Shown here piece after piece: positions 1 through 14,764 of a DNA stretch of 64,000 nt. Made by a program: the position numbers and the translations under genes. Within the stretch, counting starts at the first letter, position 1, and each line of letters begins with the position of its first letter. The notes beneath the pieces were generated by a model. It was given only the letters and a program-made list of their open reading frames with translations, did not search any database and was not told the DNA's origin. The stretch is from Lycocorax pyrrhopterus obiensis. Its lineage: Eukaryota > Chordata > Aves > Passeriformes > Paradisaeidae. Location: contig JACSVZ010000002.1 in assembly GCA_014706295.1 (NCBI GenBank), positions 108,372,547 to 108,436,546 on the forward strand, written 5' to 3'.

Positions 1-1339
1 ACTATCTGAGGGCCTTCAAAGCCCTAGAGGTTGGTTTTTCCTGCTAGTTCGCTTCCTATCCCAAAGACAACAAAGAACAAGTATCCTACAAAATTCTAGG
101 GCAGCCTTAGGATAGCCATCTATTCACATTACTTATTGTTGGTATCAGTACCTAAAGGTCCCAGTCACGGAAGAGAGCCCAAGTCCTATGGTCTGTATAA
201 AGGAAAAAATGAAAATAGTCCCTACATCAGGAATTTATATCTGTCCTCCATTCAGCATCTGTTGATTCAGTTGTAGGGATGTAGACACATGCTCATATGT
301 CTGCACCTTGCAAAAATGTGAGTCTTTTCATTTACTTCTCAATGCTGGTAATTTATCTTGATCTGAAGCACAATGACAAAAATTAAGTTCATGGAGCTCC
401 ACATACTTAATAAGAACAACTGAAAACTGCTGTGGAAATCAGTCTGCCAAAATCTAATTAGGTGCTCTAATTGGGTATTATTGCTCAGAGAGTTTTTCAC
501 AAGTGAAAACTTGTTAAGATTTTTTTTTTCAAGTGCTTGTGGCAAAACCAGTAATAAATACTAAATTCTTATGAACTGTGGTTATGAAATTATTTTTTGT
601 GTTCTCAATATAACAAAACCACTAAGGTCTTAAATATTTAAATTTATTTAGGAACAAATATTAAACAGACAAAAATAAAACCACTAAAGCACCAACAGCG
701 TCTTGGATCTGAACATTTTCTGCCAGGGGTCTACTTTTTTCCCCCAAGATTTTTTGACAGGATACATGGCAAGTATTTAATGCAAACTGAAGTGAAGAGA
801 CAATGAAAAAAATCCAAGGGAAATAGGTTCTGCATTTCAGAATGCTTTTGAAGAGAATCAAACAGATCGGTGAATGAGTGTGAAATTATATTTAAATTGA
901 GGATTAGTGACATGTAACCAAAGGCACATAAAGTCAGATGCAGGCAATCTGGAAAATAAGTTTTGTGTTAGGGAGAGGTTTTTTCATTCATAATACCTTC
1001 TGTATATGAAAGTAAGTGTTCTCTCTAGCTTACTTAGCATCTATTTTATAATGTGTATTAGAAGAGAAGTCTGAGTTTTAGTGATGGTAGGGAATGGGAC
1101 TTGACAGCCTAGGAGGGCAAGATTACCTATCAAGTTACTGTGTACTACACTGAAAGACTAACATCCTTCTGTTCTGTCTTTTTTCTATTATATTGGGGAT
1201 AAATTGGTTATTTTATTTACTTTGGAGTTAGCATTTTCTTTCTCTGTTTGTCATGACGATTTCTAAAGCTGCCCTTTTAAAGTACCTACTGGATACCCTC
1301 CCTGTAGATCCCAGCTGTTTGCCTAAACAAAAGTTTGGG

Positions 1340-4313
1340 AAGTTTGTCACTGAAATAAAACAACAATAAAGGTAACAAAGGGAAAAAAAATTGCAACTCA
1401 GCTTCTGTGGAAAGCAAACAAAAATTCACAGGACAAACTTCATATTGGAGAAACCGTGCACAAAGTGACCAACCAATACTGACACAATTACCCAACATCT
1501 ACATGGCCTGTAACGTAAATTTCTAGTCCTCTCTGTTTTGTTTCATCATTCTTTTTCCTATATTGTCTTTTTAGTAAATAAGGAGGTTCATAAAAAAATA
1601 GGTGAACAAAAAACCAATTTGAAAATATATAGTCCTGTAACAAAAAACCAAAATTATTAATTTATATTGTTTGTGGTTCAACGGAAAATACTTTCTTGCT
1701 TTAATTTCCTGAAAATCATATGATCATTTTAGTTATTCCTGTTAATTTGGCTTAGTTCAAAATTCTTAGCTGATGATTTTAGAGCTCCTTATGTTCAGCT
1801 AAGTCTAGAAAGAGTTTAAATGACCCAAATGCTTTAAGAGTCAACACTATCCAATTTCCAGGATTGTTCTCATTATCCTAGGAGCACAGGGAATTTGCAG
1901 AAAGGGGGAGACTAAAATATCCAGAAAATATTCTGTTGCAGTCTTGCAGAGAATTTTTGTTGTTTGTGTGCACACAAGTTCCACTGATAGATCAGGAATT
2001 AAGACAGAAATATATTTTTTATGTGTTTTATAAAAAGACTTCCCTTTTTTAATAAATAAATTTGTGGTTGCAGTTCTGATAATTGCACCTCCAAAATATA
2101 TAATTTTTAAAAAGTACAAGAAGAAGTGAAAAAAAGATAGATGGATCTGTGGGTGGTTTTTGTACAAAGGAAACTAAATGGGTCAGGATACTTCATTTTT
2201 GAAAATAACAGCTAGGAGAAGGCAATTAGTGTGTGATTATTCCTCCTTTTTTTTTTCTCCAAATGCAGAAACTGGGAATCCTCCAAACAAATGATCGGAT
2301 TGCAGGTTTAAAGCATACAAAAAGAAGTATATTTTCATGCACTGAAAAATTAAATTTTGAGAAAAATTAGTCAGAGCCAGAGGAGATACATTTAATAATT
2401 ACTGATGGACTCAATGGTTTGGTCTGAATTTGTGGTTCTAGTAATCCCCAACCTGCTGACCACAGAAATTGAGTTGTGGAGAAGCAAATGTATCCACCCT
2501 CTTTCTTGGCATAGCTTCCCTGTCTGGGACAGCACAGTGAGCTAGGTGAATCCAGACCATTTGGGGCATTTCAACACTTTGTAGCATAAACAACCACAGC
2601 AAGATAATCAAGCAAATAAACACTCGGTTAATGGAATACAGTAAAATAATATTTTAGCTCTGAAACAAAATTTGTGGAACATTTACTGGCTTGGGCATAG
2701 TAGAAAAGATCTTTCCACAAAGAGGAGCTACATCATGAATCTGTTGTGCCACACGGATCTGGAATACGGAGAGCTCAAATTTCAGTGGAAGTTATCAGAC
2801 AACCTGCCCCCAGGAGCAGAAAAGTAGGGATGAAGTCCTACGTTTTGAGGCAGGACTAAGTAACTCACAGAAATTTTACTCAGCATTATTTGTGCTCTTG
2901 GAATCCATCAGCCATGCTGTGACTTCTGTGATTAGATCAGCCCTATGCTCATTTTTAAATACTTTTATTTGAAAGGATTAGCAACTAATAACCTGTATTA
3001 CCCAAGGTTATAATTATTATAGTTGTACTGAATATAAATAGAGGTTAAAGATTACAGTTCAGATTGAAAAATTATGTTCAGCAGACACAACAAAACAATG
3101 CTAAGTAATCACTTCAAAAGTTGAGGTTGCTTGTGAAAGAACAGCTTAAAAAGGAAAGCTGTGGCTAAGGCTCAGACTTGCAATCCATGTGATTTTGCCA
3201 CTGGCTGAACATTAGGAGGACTTACCCTGACTGAGTATATGTGAATTCTTAAACCCAGCAAATGGAAAATGCTCAGTAGGGTTGCATAAGAAATCTAAAT
3301 CAAGGCACAGGATTGTTGTTGCCTGCTCTTGCTCAATGTTCTGTGCAGCTGAAAAAAAATCCCAGCAATGTCAGTGCATTTTCTTGTTCAGAAATTGTTT
3401 GGGGTGCCAAAGCTCAAATTCATGCTTTCCCTCTTACTCTTGGGTTCCCTTTGTGTCGAAAGTCTGCTCCTTCTTTCGAGTCTATTGGTATACCCCAGTC
3501 TGCGTGTCAGAGTGATGCAGAGAAAGAAAAGTGGCATCTGTTTTTTCCTAAAGAATGGGGAGCAGCAGCGAAAAACTTCCAAATCCCTGTCACAAAAGAG
3601 TTTGTCCCTCTCCACTTCCAATTCTCTTCTTTTGTTTCTCACAAAAAAAAAGATGTTTAGACCTGCCTCTCCTGTTAACACAATTTCTGGACACTCTGTC
3701 TCTTCTTTTCTATAGATTTGCAGGTCTGCTAAACCACCTTTGTAAAGGCCATACACAGCAATAGGATGGAGGTATCTACAGCATCTAGGTATCTCTCCTG
3801 CTAAGCTGCTGCAGGTGCAATCATCTTTTGCCTGAGCCTGAGCAAGTACAATGACTTTTCAGACAAAACTGTGGCTAGTTTTCCAAACTTCCATAAAATA
3901 ACAGAGGAACTTCCCATACCTGATACAGAAATGCCAATGATACAGTGGCATTAAATGGTTAAATTATTAAAATTAAAAATTAAATTTAAAAAATAATAGT
4001 TTTTCAGTGCCTGCTTTTTGATTCAGGAGGATCTTCTGACTCTTTTGATAGTATGTTTTTGTTTGTGCTTAGGATCTCTGGTTACAGTATTGTGCTGTAA
4101 GGTGGTTGCTGTACCAGTATCACAAGAAAAGACCTTCCTCACCTTTACCCCTTCTCTCCCCATTCTGCTTGTTCATTAGTCATGACCATGCTTCCAAACC
4201 TTTAGTCAGATATCTATTGCTATAAATACTTCTATATACTGCTATCTCTCCCTCTTTAAAAACAAGATTGAGTTACACTAATGGGGAAATGAAAAGTTTG
4301 TCACTGAAATAAA
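1340..4313 (+). repeat. Pair of exact 20-nt direct repeats, 1,340-1,359 and 4,294-4,313
   Basis: The word AAGTTTGTCACTGAAATAAA occurs at both places in the same orientation. Each copy is followed by related sequence (ACAACAATAAAGG and GTGACGATAAGGG). The similarity beyond the exact word suggests two eroded copies of one interspersed repeat, possibly LTR polyadenylation regions because each contains an AATAAA-like signal. The family is not recognised. Confidence 0.35.
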
Positions 4314-7300
4314 GTGACGATAAGGGAGGGCTTTTTTTATAATTTTTGGAATTATCAGCTCTCAAGTTTCACTTGTAATTCATTCAGATTTCCTTACACA
4401 GGTACAGAGTATGTCAGCCTTGCTGGTGATGTAAGTCTCATCTATTCTGCTCCAGATGGCCTGTCCAGGCAAGAAAAGGACAGATGGCTTCCGACATTTC
4501 AGTGGTGGGAAGTAGAAAGAGAGCAGATTTTTCCCTGTGTGTGCTTTTCCTTTCTGAATTTTCTTTTTCCTGGAAACAATTTTTGTTGCGACGAGAGCAG
4601 TTAGGTGATAGTGAGTGTTCATTTAGTCCATTGCCCTTATAGTGGACAGACTTTAGGTCTCAGGTAATGTTGAAATCTCTACAACCATCTCAGTCTCTCA
4701 GATTCAGTTTTTTATTCTCTGATAAAATTATATTCCAGTTATTAAAAAGGCACACGTGAGAGCAGAAGAAACAAACATATTGATCTCAGATTATTATGTT
4801 TTTCTTTCTAAATCCTACTGCCCAATCAACTTTTCCTGCCAGGAATGCAATCTTATCTGTGGCAGTGAACTCAGAGAGCCTACCACTCCTAAAAGTTATT
4901 CTTCAATTCTTATTCGTAAAAATTTGCAGAACAAAGAAGGGCTTAAGGGTTTCCCTTTAATGATTTCACTACCATCCCACCACAAAGTAAAAAATAAACC
5001 AAGGTTTTTCTTTTTATTTTATTACAATAGATCCCAGCCAGAATTCAACTGTGATCTTTTTTCTGTTAAAAAACAATGAAATCTGGACTTTTGTTCCCAA
5101 TAAGCAAACTTGAAGTGCTGTGAAACTGCACATCAAAGTTTGAATTACAACTGTCACATCTTCATGATTCAACAAAGCTTTAAATCTGTTCCTCAGACAC
5201 TAATTATAGGGTAATTAGTTAATCCTTGAATGGGTAATTTAGGCTTCACTGGGTCCTTTTGCAGGCCACCAGATTCTGGCCTGCAAAATGGATATCACGG
5301 CATTGCTATAACACACATGGAGATGGGCATGGCATTACGTTATATTTCTAAATGTTTTATTAGATGCTGTTTAGCTGTCATTACCTGAATTATATGCTAA
5401 GTGTTGAATTATTTTCTGCAAACATTGCTTTTTGGGATGTTTCCTAGACATGTGGCATTAGCTTTCCTGACAGGAAATCAGAAACCACTGTCGAGAATGT
5501 CTTGGCTGCTGTGCAGTGTCAGAGTTCCAGTAACACAAAGATCAATCAGCCTATTTAGCACATTGTAGAAGACAAACAGAAATTCACTCTTTAGCGAGGG
5601 TCAATATTTGCTGTTGCCTCAGTATGTAAAATGATAAAATGTCATACAGTCTAAATAGAAGGGAATGACCTTTAAAAATAAAAAGAGGGAAGGAGCAAAA
5701 TTAATAATCTTTATTACAGGATGCTTCCCAGTGAGAAAGAACAAAACCTGAGATAGAGCCTACACATATTAGGAAGAAAGAAAGAAAAAAAAAAGTATTG
5801 TGGAGCAAAAGGAGGGTAGATTCTGAAATAGCATCTTGTTAATATACTGCTGTATTTTCCAGCAGAGATAAAAAAAACATTTTTCTGCAAAGTATCAAGA
5901 TAAATATGATATCCAACTTTCAATCTATGGAAAGAGACTGTGTTCTTGAATTTAAATATTGCATGAATAGTACACAACCCGCAAAATTATAGAAAATAAA
6001 GGCCTTTTTTTTACTGGAGAGCTGAAAATAGAGTAGAAGGAGAGAGAAGTACCTCATTTCTCCAGGATACTAAAAGCTAGAAATTATTTAGTAGTGAATA
6101 ATCAATGTGAAACCAGCAGTCTGTCTCCATTACCTTATGCCATGTAGGTCAACAGGAAGGACAGACAGAGAGAGAGAGAAGTATTGAGATTAAAGATTAT
6201 TTTCATTCAGCTTGCATAAATGCAAATCATACCTATGTTATTTGCCTCTTCTATGAACAGGGAAATGAAATTTCATGTTTCTCCCTTTAGAATCTTGAAA
6301 TATTTTAAATATCTAACTTAGAATGAACAAGTAGTCTTCAAGAAATGTTTTGAGGTTTTTTCTCTCTCCATCTTTCCACACACTGCGAAGCCCAGACAAC
6401 TTATTAAAACATTAGGAATGTAATCATATCTTCAGAGTTTAAGATTTTTACATCTGAAGTTTTTACTTTTCTAATAAATGGCCGGAGAACATCAGACCCT
6501 TCTGAAAGACCAAGGTAAGGATGAAAGGAGACTAAAACTGGCCAAAATAAATTTTATGTGTAATAGTTGGCAATGGCTGCACATTGACTGAAGTTCATTG
6601 TAGAGCCAGTCCTATCAATAGAATGAGGATTTTCTTCCATAGCATCTTCTTATGATCCCAACATCTCCATTGTTTGCTTTCAGATGGCATTTCCACCTAC
6701 TCCCATACTGCAGAACCATTTCTAAAAGTGTGTTTTATTTGCCACATGTATTTTGTTGCATTTCAATTTTGTGTCGCAGAGATCCTTTGAAAGAACATTG
6801 AGTTCATTGTCACAGGTCTCTATTCACAACCTCAAGACACTCTTTAATAAACTGCAAGGTGACTAAAGCATAAAAGACACACTTAAAGCACTCTATGGCA
6901 GTTATTTCCAGCAAGCCCCAGTTGTTAAAGATTCAACACAAAATGTAATGTTGATTCCACGTATCAGTGATCCATTGTAACCTAGGTAACTCATTTTAAT
7001 TACACTTGCTAGAACAGAAATTCCAGTCTTTAAAATTAACTGGAAAGGTGGCATTCTTAATAATAAACCAACCTAAAAATTGACTATTAATTCTAATAAC
7101 AGACAACTGACCTGAAAGTTTGGGCCATCTACTTTAACTGTATGTCAAATATCCTTTTTTAGTCTGTCCTTATTATAATCCATAAAAAATAAAATATCCC
7201 AAAGCAAAATTATTAAGAGATAATGGATGCATCATCACTTAAAATTGTAGGACTGTATTTTTTCTTATTTTATTTAATAAGATACAGGCCAGATTTTTTC

Positions 7301-8639
7301 TTTTAAAATCTCGAATACATGGTTTGGAAGGTTAGAGTCCTTTGAAATATTGTGAATTATTAAGACGGTAGGAAAGGATGTAATTTGAATTTAATTACAA
7401 AAGAATGATGCAAGTTTCCTTGTAGGCTGACTGAAAAATTATACCTTATCAGTGTTTATTAGAATCACGTTGCTAATCCTAAGTCCATGGATCCTTATGC
7501 AACTTTTAGAACACTCACCTTATTCGCTACTTGGCTCTCATTGCATTAAAATGTGCTTATACATCCACCGACATGTACATTTGTTTTTAGCAAAAATCAA
7601 GTAAGTAACTGGAGATACTGTGTACTCTGAGAAGTAAGCAAGTGATTAAATTCCCTAGGTTAGCCCCAAATCTACAAGCCTGGTTTTCTGTACTTCATAG
7701 TGTTAAGGAAGTAAAAGACCAATTTCTCAGGCTTATCCTATTTATTACTTTATTATCAAAAGGAAATTGAATTTTCATTGCAACAGTCATTTTCATATGC
7801 AATGCAGGAAATAGAATTTGCCTTGAAGAATTTTTTGTGTAATATGAAGGATCTTATTGATGCTTTCCAGTGTCAAAAGGAAGTTAATTAAGTCCCAAAT
7901 ATTCCAACCTAATCTTTTCCCTTCAGAAAAGAACAATAAAATACTGTGCTGTATTTTCTCTTGTCTATCTTTTGATATTTAAAAAAAAAAAAATCTTTTC
8001 TGCACCATTCAGAGGGAGGAAAATCTCCCAAAAATTGTTCAGCAAAATCATGTCATGAAGAAAACACCACTGTAAACAGCTGAAAACCAAAGGAATGTTA
8101 TTTCTGCTTTACAAATAGAAAAGGCAGAGCAGATCAGAAGTATATTAAATATTCAAAAAATAGCCCACATATAAGTTCATTCTTCCTTTTTGTTGCTTTA
8201 AAAAACTGCTATTTACTGACAAAGTATATTGTTCTCAATGCTTATGTACAATCCCGTTTACAAGTAAATGGGGTTTTCTCCTTTTTTCCCAAAAAAAATA
8301 GATTGGAAGAAATTCCCAAAATATAAATAATTTAGTTGTCTGATAATTTATTTCTGGATTTGATTGTTCCAAAACAAACATATTCCATGTTGTGTGTGAG
8401 CTCTTTAAATATAAAATCAGTAGTACTACAATTGAATTCCCTACTTTCCAGGTAATTGTTACATTTTTCTGACAGGTGAGACCATTTATTTCTGGAAAAG
8501 TTGCTGCATGCTTGAGTTTGACAAGGATGAGTTTATCTCAGCTCCAAAGAGGACACAGGTAAACTTTTAATTTAAAAGTAGGTAAGGTGTATGGCCAAAT
8601 GTGGAAAGTGTGACAAAAAGCTCTGGACATGTTCATTGG

Positions 8640-8670
8640 CAGGTGAATTCCTGTGAAAAAAATTCACCTG
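8640..8670. repeat. Short perfect inverted repeat
   Basis: CAGGTGAATT (8,640-8,649) and AATTCACCTG (8,661-8,670) are exact reverse complements separated by 11 nt. No neighbouring gene or element explains it. It may be chance or a relic of a small transposon end. Confidence 0.4.
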
Positions 8671-11600
8671 TGGCATTGGGACTAGATGTGGAGAAGAGCA
8701 CTGGTTCCAGCAGGTGCAACATTTTTTTCAGACTTCTGTTGTTAAATGAAGCTATTGAAAGGTAGTGAGGGTGCAATGCTTAACTTGAGCCCCAGCACTA
8801 CTGAAATGTGTAACACAACGGCTATAATAGAGGAGATTTCAAAATGGCACATAAACTTTGATGGCCAAGGTAATGAACAGCGAAAACAGTGGCTATTATA
8901 TGAAAGTGGAATGTGCAATTAATGTTCCAGTGGCATAGAACAATTCTAGTAATTGAGAAAATCCCTCTGTGATTTTAAGGCATGGTGCCAAATGTACTAA
9001 TACCTTTCTTGTCTAGAAAGTTAATCTGGCGTGTTGCTTGCATGTTGTCCAAAACTTGGCTACTGGGCACTGAAAGGCTTCTGGTTTAGACTACCTGGGT
9101 TCCCCAAGTTCAAAGTTTAGAGTGTTGCTTGTTTTGAAGGTGTAGAACTTGTGCAGAGCCAACAGTCCTCCAAAAATCCATAAACTCCTTCAGGTTCAGG
9201 GTCCCCTGTATCGCCCCAGGCAATGGGGTGGGTGAATCTGTGAATAGAACACAGACCTTCAGAAGATCACTGAAGTCATAAACCTGTTTTTCACTCAGTT
9301 TAACCAGTTATTCAGATTAATCCTGTAATGAAAATATTACACTAGCATTTCTAGCATTTTCCAGCTATGAAAGGGATCAGATAACTCTTCTCTAGTCATC
9401 CATGGGGAACTCTGAGAAGACCAGTAATATCATTTCCCAGTCATGTGTGTTTAATTTGGTTACCCTTTCTGCAAATTCAGGCAGAACAAAAAAATTAGTC
9501 TGCCTGCTTGGAAGATGGAACATTACTTAAAAAGGAACTTGTCAGCCACTAGTTCAAAACATTTTTACAAAGGTATTGCACATAGCAAAAGATGATGCAC
9601 TGGTTACACATCTGGGGCATTAGGAAAATTAGGGGGTTTTTAACATGCTTGCTTGAGGGTATTTTCAAATCATTGAAATAGATAAAAAAGTAGGTTCCAT
9701 GAAAAGATATACTCCTACTCTTTTGTAATTTCCAAGTGCAAATCAGCAAGAAGAACTGCAGAGAAGTAATAATAACTCCCTCCAAGTGAAGTGGATATAT
9801 TTAACCTCTGAAGCAAAGTCCATTTCAGCTGACTTTTGGAAGGGAACCAGGTTCTGTTACCCTGCTTGCACAATCTTCCTCCTCTCTTCAGTCAGCAGCC
9901 AGTGAGCAATTAGGTCACACATGGAATGAAGTGGAAGTATTGCACAAGTTGATTGGTACATGGACAGACACACCCTCACGTATTAGAAAGAAGAAAATTG
10001 ATTCAAATCAAAGACTAATCAACAGTAGCCTTGAAATAAAACAGAAAATAAAGTTTTTTAACTGACAAATTTTATAAGATGTATTTTACAACAGTGACAC
10101 AGTGCAAACTCTTAAGCATAATTATATATACCCATCTGTTTATAGGGAACTTAAAACTTCAGTGTCTCCTGAGCTTGAACATTCACTCAGGAGCAGTATA
10201 TCCCATAGTAATCAACCCTCAATATTAGTGTATGAGACAAAAAATGAACTTCAGCTACAGATACCCAACTGGAACATAAGTTGTTCCTCAGTATTTTCTC
10301 TTAGAGGATAGCAGCAGTTCACTTCAGAAAAAAGAAATCTACAAAAATCAATTCCAGCTAAACAAGATTTCTGATTTTCTGTGTTCTTCTGCATCTTTCT
10401 AGGTTTATATGACTTCTCTTACCATCTCAACACTACTCTAGCAATTAAATCAGCACAGGACACTTATTTTACTGCATGCAAGTGAGGCAGGCAGAAAAGA
10501 CCACTTTCTAGAAAAGTGGGGTGTTTTTGCAAAAGCTGCTTTTCTCCATTCAGCCACTTCACCTTGTTCTCAGCCTCATCTTTTTCAAGGTTTTATATTT
10601 CTTTTGAGGAGGAAAGGGATAGCCAGGGCTATTTTTAGAAGCACTGATTCACAGTCTTTTATGTTTCCCTATTCCCATCAGGCTGAGTGCTGGTTATTAG
10701 TGGAGTACAATGCCTGGAAAACACCACAACAACGTTCAGACTTTCAGCATCACCTGAAATTACCCTAGAAATTTTCCAAAACAAAAAGACACACATTTTT
10801 AATTAGAATGTTGTGGTTTCTTTTTAACGAATTAGACTCATAATTTGGAGTTTATTTTAAATAAGTATTGAGTACATTCTTTCCTTCCAGGTTACAGATA
10901 TTATAATTTGTGTCTGAAAGGAATCTCCTAATCACTTGTATGAAGAAGATTGTATGAATTAGCTTTCTCAATAACCTCAACCAGTGTGAAAACAGCAGAA
11001 GAAGAGAAAAGAAAAAGGCACTGAAGCAGAAGTTATTTCTTGGTCTGCAGTATTCATTAATATTTTGATTCATTTTTGTTCTCAGCCAGTCAAGTAGAAT
11101 ACATTTTATTTTTATATGGCTTCTTAACCAACCTCTCTCTCTGAATTTCACTTATGCTTAATTTATAACCTCTAGGCCAGATTCTTTCACATTCATCTTG
11201 TGCTGGGAAGCTCCATTAATTTCTATGGAATTACTTCCAATTCCAAAGGAAAGAAGAATACATCCTCCCTTCATTCCCTCTCCATTAGAGCAGAGAGTGA
11301 GCTGAGATGTGCTCCTGCTCATGCTCTGCAGGGAAACATCTTCCAATTCCATCTGACATAGCAGGGTAGATATGAGATACCAGCAGTAGTGCAAGGTGTT
11401 ACTTGCTTTAATAAAAGTACATTTCTCTTTGCCATGGAAAGTGGGAATATTACATTTAGAACAATTCACTCCACTTACCAAAGCAAGGGAATCCAGCCTT
11501 ACCTCCATTACATCCATAGTACACAAGAGAATCAATATTTCCCAGCTGAAGTTTGCTCATTTAGTATCCATCACCAGTCAAAGGCAGTACAAGAGCTAAT

Positions 11601-13051
11601 TCCATTATCAGACTTAAGGAAAGCTGCCAGCTCTGGTGATTCTCTTTAAGTAGCTGGCTTACAGATCTTGATTATATCTCAATGATGCAACCTTGCACAA
11701 GGATTGCTCCTAGTCATTATATGGAAATAAAACACGTTCAATTCCCAGTCACTTTGGATCCCACTATTTTTCAATAAAACCATTCTGACTTAAAAATCAG
11801 ATATGGAGAGATGAACACACTTCATGAAGAGTAACAGGTTCTACATCTGTATTTCAGTTAAGAAATGCCACAACATACTTAAACAGATTAAAGGAGAAAA
11901 AAAGAGGACAGAAATTATACTACTTCTAATGTATTTGTTGTACCTACAGGTATAAACACACTGAGAAACCCTGAATTACAGTCACAGAAAATTTGTCCAA
12001 AACCACTTTTGGGCACGGATCGAGAATTGAAAACAAGGAAAATCTCAGGAAGCAACTCAATGTGGTTCTGGTTAGAGTATACCCGTAGGTAATTGACAAA
12101 TCTGCATCTGCTGGCTGAAATTAATGTTTTCTAAGATGTTTTCTAAGAAGATGCAATTACAGTATTTTTACTTGACATGGGAACTAGAAAGTCACATATT
12201 TCTTGCCTCCAACTCTTTGAGATGCTGAACATAAAATACAGCCTAGCATGTGATGTTTATTACATTATTTCACTTTTTGTGAAAGTTTTCAAACGGCTCC
12301 CACCTGAGTTAAGAAAATGTAAAGTCATGATTTAAGACAGGTGCAGCTAGGCAGCTTGCCTGCCTGTAAAGCAGCGTAGCTTTGCAGTACTGTGGTGGTA
12401 TGGAACTGGTCTTGTTCTCCTGTCAGGTATGAAGAATATGCAAATCTTTTTAATATATATAAGTCCAGGATATTAGCAATATTTTACTTCAGTGCAATAT
12501 TCTTGCAATAAATGTTTTCCATGGTCAGAGGAAAAAAAATGGTTCGAGTCATTAATTTCCTTTCAGCTTGTTAAATAAAGCTAGCAATGTAAGAAGACCA
12601 AAATATACATGAACTGTCAGAAAAATTTCCAGTAAAATACTACACTTACCCCTTTGGTAAGTGACTTTGGTTAAAGGAAGTAAATACTCAGAATGAATTA
12701 TCTGCAGGCAATTTGGACAAACCCACTCACTCACTTTGCTTTTTGCGGCAGTCAAAACCCCCTAATTTTAGCTTTATACACCCACACACAGTCTAGCTGA
12801 TTTCAGCAAGGCACTGCAGAGAGCAGAGACCCACACAGTATGCCAGCACTAGACTCTCAACTCAGGATTTATTAACATGAACTTTCTGGATATATTCTAC
12901 TCTCTTCAGATCTCAGTAACTCAGTAATTTGTATCTGTCTGAGGAAAACAAACAAACATAAAATCAAAACAGATAAATACAGAATCTCTTCTATTATAAG
13001 TCACATTTGCATGTTTTCTAGTAACTACTGTCAGAATCCTTTTTCGTAATG

Positions 13052-13258
13052 TGTATTATCACTCTCTATTAGTACCTGAAAGGACTCCGTATTCTGGGGG
13101 GGGTCAGCCTCTTGTCCCAAGTAGCAAGCAATGGAGTGAGAGGGAATAGCCTCAAGTTGAACCAAGGAAGGTTTAGAACTAAGTATTTCTTCACTGAAAG
13201 TGTGGTCAAGCATTGGAACAGGCTGCCCAGAGAAGTGTTGGAGTCACCATTCCTGTAG
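13052..13258 (+). mobile_element. CR1 LINE 3'-end fragment
   Basis: The stretch around 13,170-13,250 reads like the well-known CR1 3' region in sense orientation: a GTATTTCTTCACTGAAAGTG-type block, then GGTCAAGCATTGGAACAGGC, then TGCCCAGAGAAGTGTTGGAG and GTCACCATTCCTG. The 5' part is more diverged. No intact reverse transcriptase frame remains, so this is a dead 5'-truncated insertion of the kind common in bird genomes. Confidence 0.8.
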
Positions 13259-14409
13259 GTATTGTATGTTCTGTGTCACAGGTGTTTCCTCACCCCATTT
13301 TGATGCCATTCTCACGTGACTGAAATTGGGTAAAAGTCGAGCTTCCTCATATGCTCTTGCTAATGCTGCAGAAAAGGATTAGCTGAGGAACCAGAAAACT
13401 TCATGGAATCCTTCCAGACACTGTAACAGCACAGGCCACTTTTTGCCAGTGCAGTTTCCATACATGGTGATTAGCCAGAGATTAATTCCTCAAAAAACAT
13501 TATACCAATTGCACATATATCCAAGTGCAATTTTTATTTAAAACATTTCTTACTGTAAAATGGAGTGGGATATATTGTTGGGTTGGTTATCAGTACAATG
13601 CTGAGCACTGCGGTGAGCTGAAGGACCAGGCTGTTGTGCAATTAGGTGGGTAAATGAGCAAAATGGTGGTATTCTTTTGCCTCTGTGCCTTTTCATAATC
13701 TTACTCTAGTAATTTCTTTGTGTTTATTATCCAAATGAAACCCCTGCAGAAGCCAACCAGTGCATGCAAATACCCAGCGGAAAACACATTTTAGAATTTG
13801 TGTAGACATATTGGGCTTTTGTAGAACAAAATGTTTGGTAAGCGGTGTGTAGTAAGTATTTTAAAAAGCTTTACAAAAACTCTTGATTTCATCAGTATTC
13901 TTATCATCAGGTTTTAATGCCCCATGGGAAACATTTTCCATTAAGTTCAGCTTTAGGTTTGCAGAACAGAAACTTACCCAGGATGTTTTCACTGAAATAT
14001 TAAGGGGTTTTCTGCCCACGCCTTTGACACGGAACACTATTTTTTCTCTGAAAGCCTGTCAGATCAGACCCTTACTATCTGACACTGACATTTTCTGACC
14101 TTTTCTCTGACTGGTTCCCTTGTAAGAAATCCTCGCATAAAGTGAATCAAACCAAACATTAAAATACAGACAATAACAATATATACTTTTCAGGCTTCCA
14201 GTTCACATCTCATTTTCTCTGTTCCTGCCTATTCATTTGTAAATTCTTTGTCTCTCATACATTGCAGTGTTCAATGCCATCAATTAGGAAATTAATAAGG
14301 GTGAAAAAAAGTTTTGTGTGCACTGACTGTGCAGAATGCCCTCTATCTGAAGCACATACTACTCTCCAGCCTTGCTGTATATAAGTGTATCCTGTTATTC
14401 AATATATTT
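13259..14409. other. Non-coding stretch
   Basis: No supported gene or repeat. Short frames on both strands have no recognisable domain. The left end abuts the CR1 fragment and the right end abuts the decayed coding tract interrupted by the ERV. Confidence 0.5.
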
Positions 14410-14764
14410 GTCCTTGGTAGCCGTACATTTTACAACTCTCTCTCCTCTGTAGATGGGAATTTGAGGTATAGAAATAATGGAGGTTGGATCTCCCAAAGGA
14501 ACTTAATATTATATTGCTCCAGCAGCCCTTGTAGGGTGTAAATATGATGAGAATTTAGAACCTCAATTTATCCACTGCCTACCCCTAGAATAGGTAAAGT
14601 CCTTAAATAACTAATTATGCACTATGAAGGTCACTGGATGCCTAGCCAAGTTTTCCTGAGGATGCCCTAATCATCCAAACCTTTCCAGTGCCAAGTAGCT
14701 GGGATCTTGACACAATATGGGGTTCAAAAACTGGATGTTTCTCCAAGGTTTTTATATGGTTGGG
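14410..14764 (-). pseudogene. Downstream half of an unrecognised coding tract split by the outer ERV
   Basis: Read on the minus strand from the ERV edge, the frame starting at 14,764 stays open for 40 codons to a TAG at 14,642-14,644. Removing the ERV and one 6-bp target duplication puts this frame exactly in phase with the open frame ending at 22,567. After the TAG a second frame (from 14,640) carries further coding-like peptide (for example HPVTFIVHN) with a few stops down to about 14,410, as expected of decay by small indels. A possible splice donor (AAG/GTTTGG) follows codon 28, at about 14,681/14,680. The family is not recognised. It could be a dead host exon or an older viral relic; the coding origin is an inference from phase continuity and ORF length. 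Confidence 0.45.

Larger units (their letters stand above)
1..13051. other. AT-rich non-coding stretch
   Basis: No gene, RNA gene or complete mobile element is supported here. Open frames are short, overlap on both strands, and lack recognisable domains. Minor items are an exact 20-base direct repeat (1,340-1,359 and 4,294-4,313), a 10-bp perfect hairpin (8,640-8,670) and a few short A or T runs. It may be intergenic or intronic; I cannot tell which. Confidence 0.6.

Noticed and set aside
3313..3756. Overlapping open frames of 115-122 codons on both strands
   Set aside because: Mutually overlapping, no domain, no splice context and no repeat similarity that I can see.
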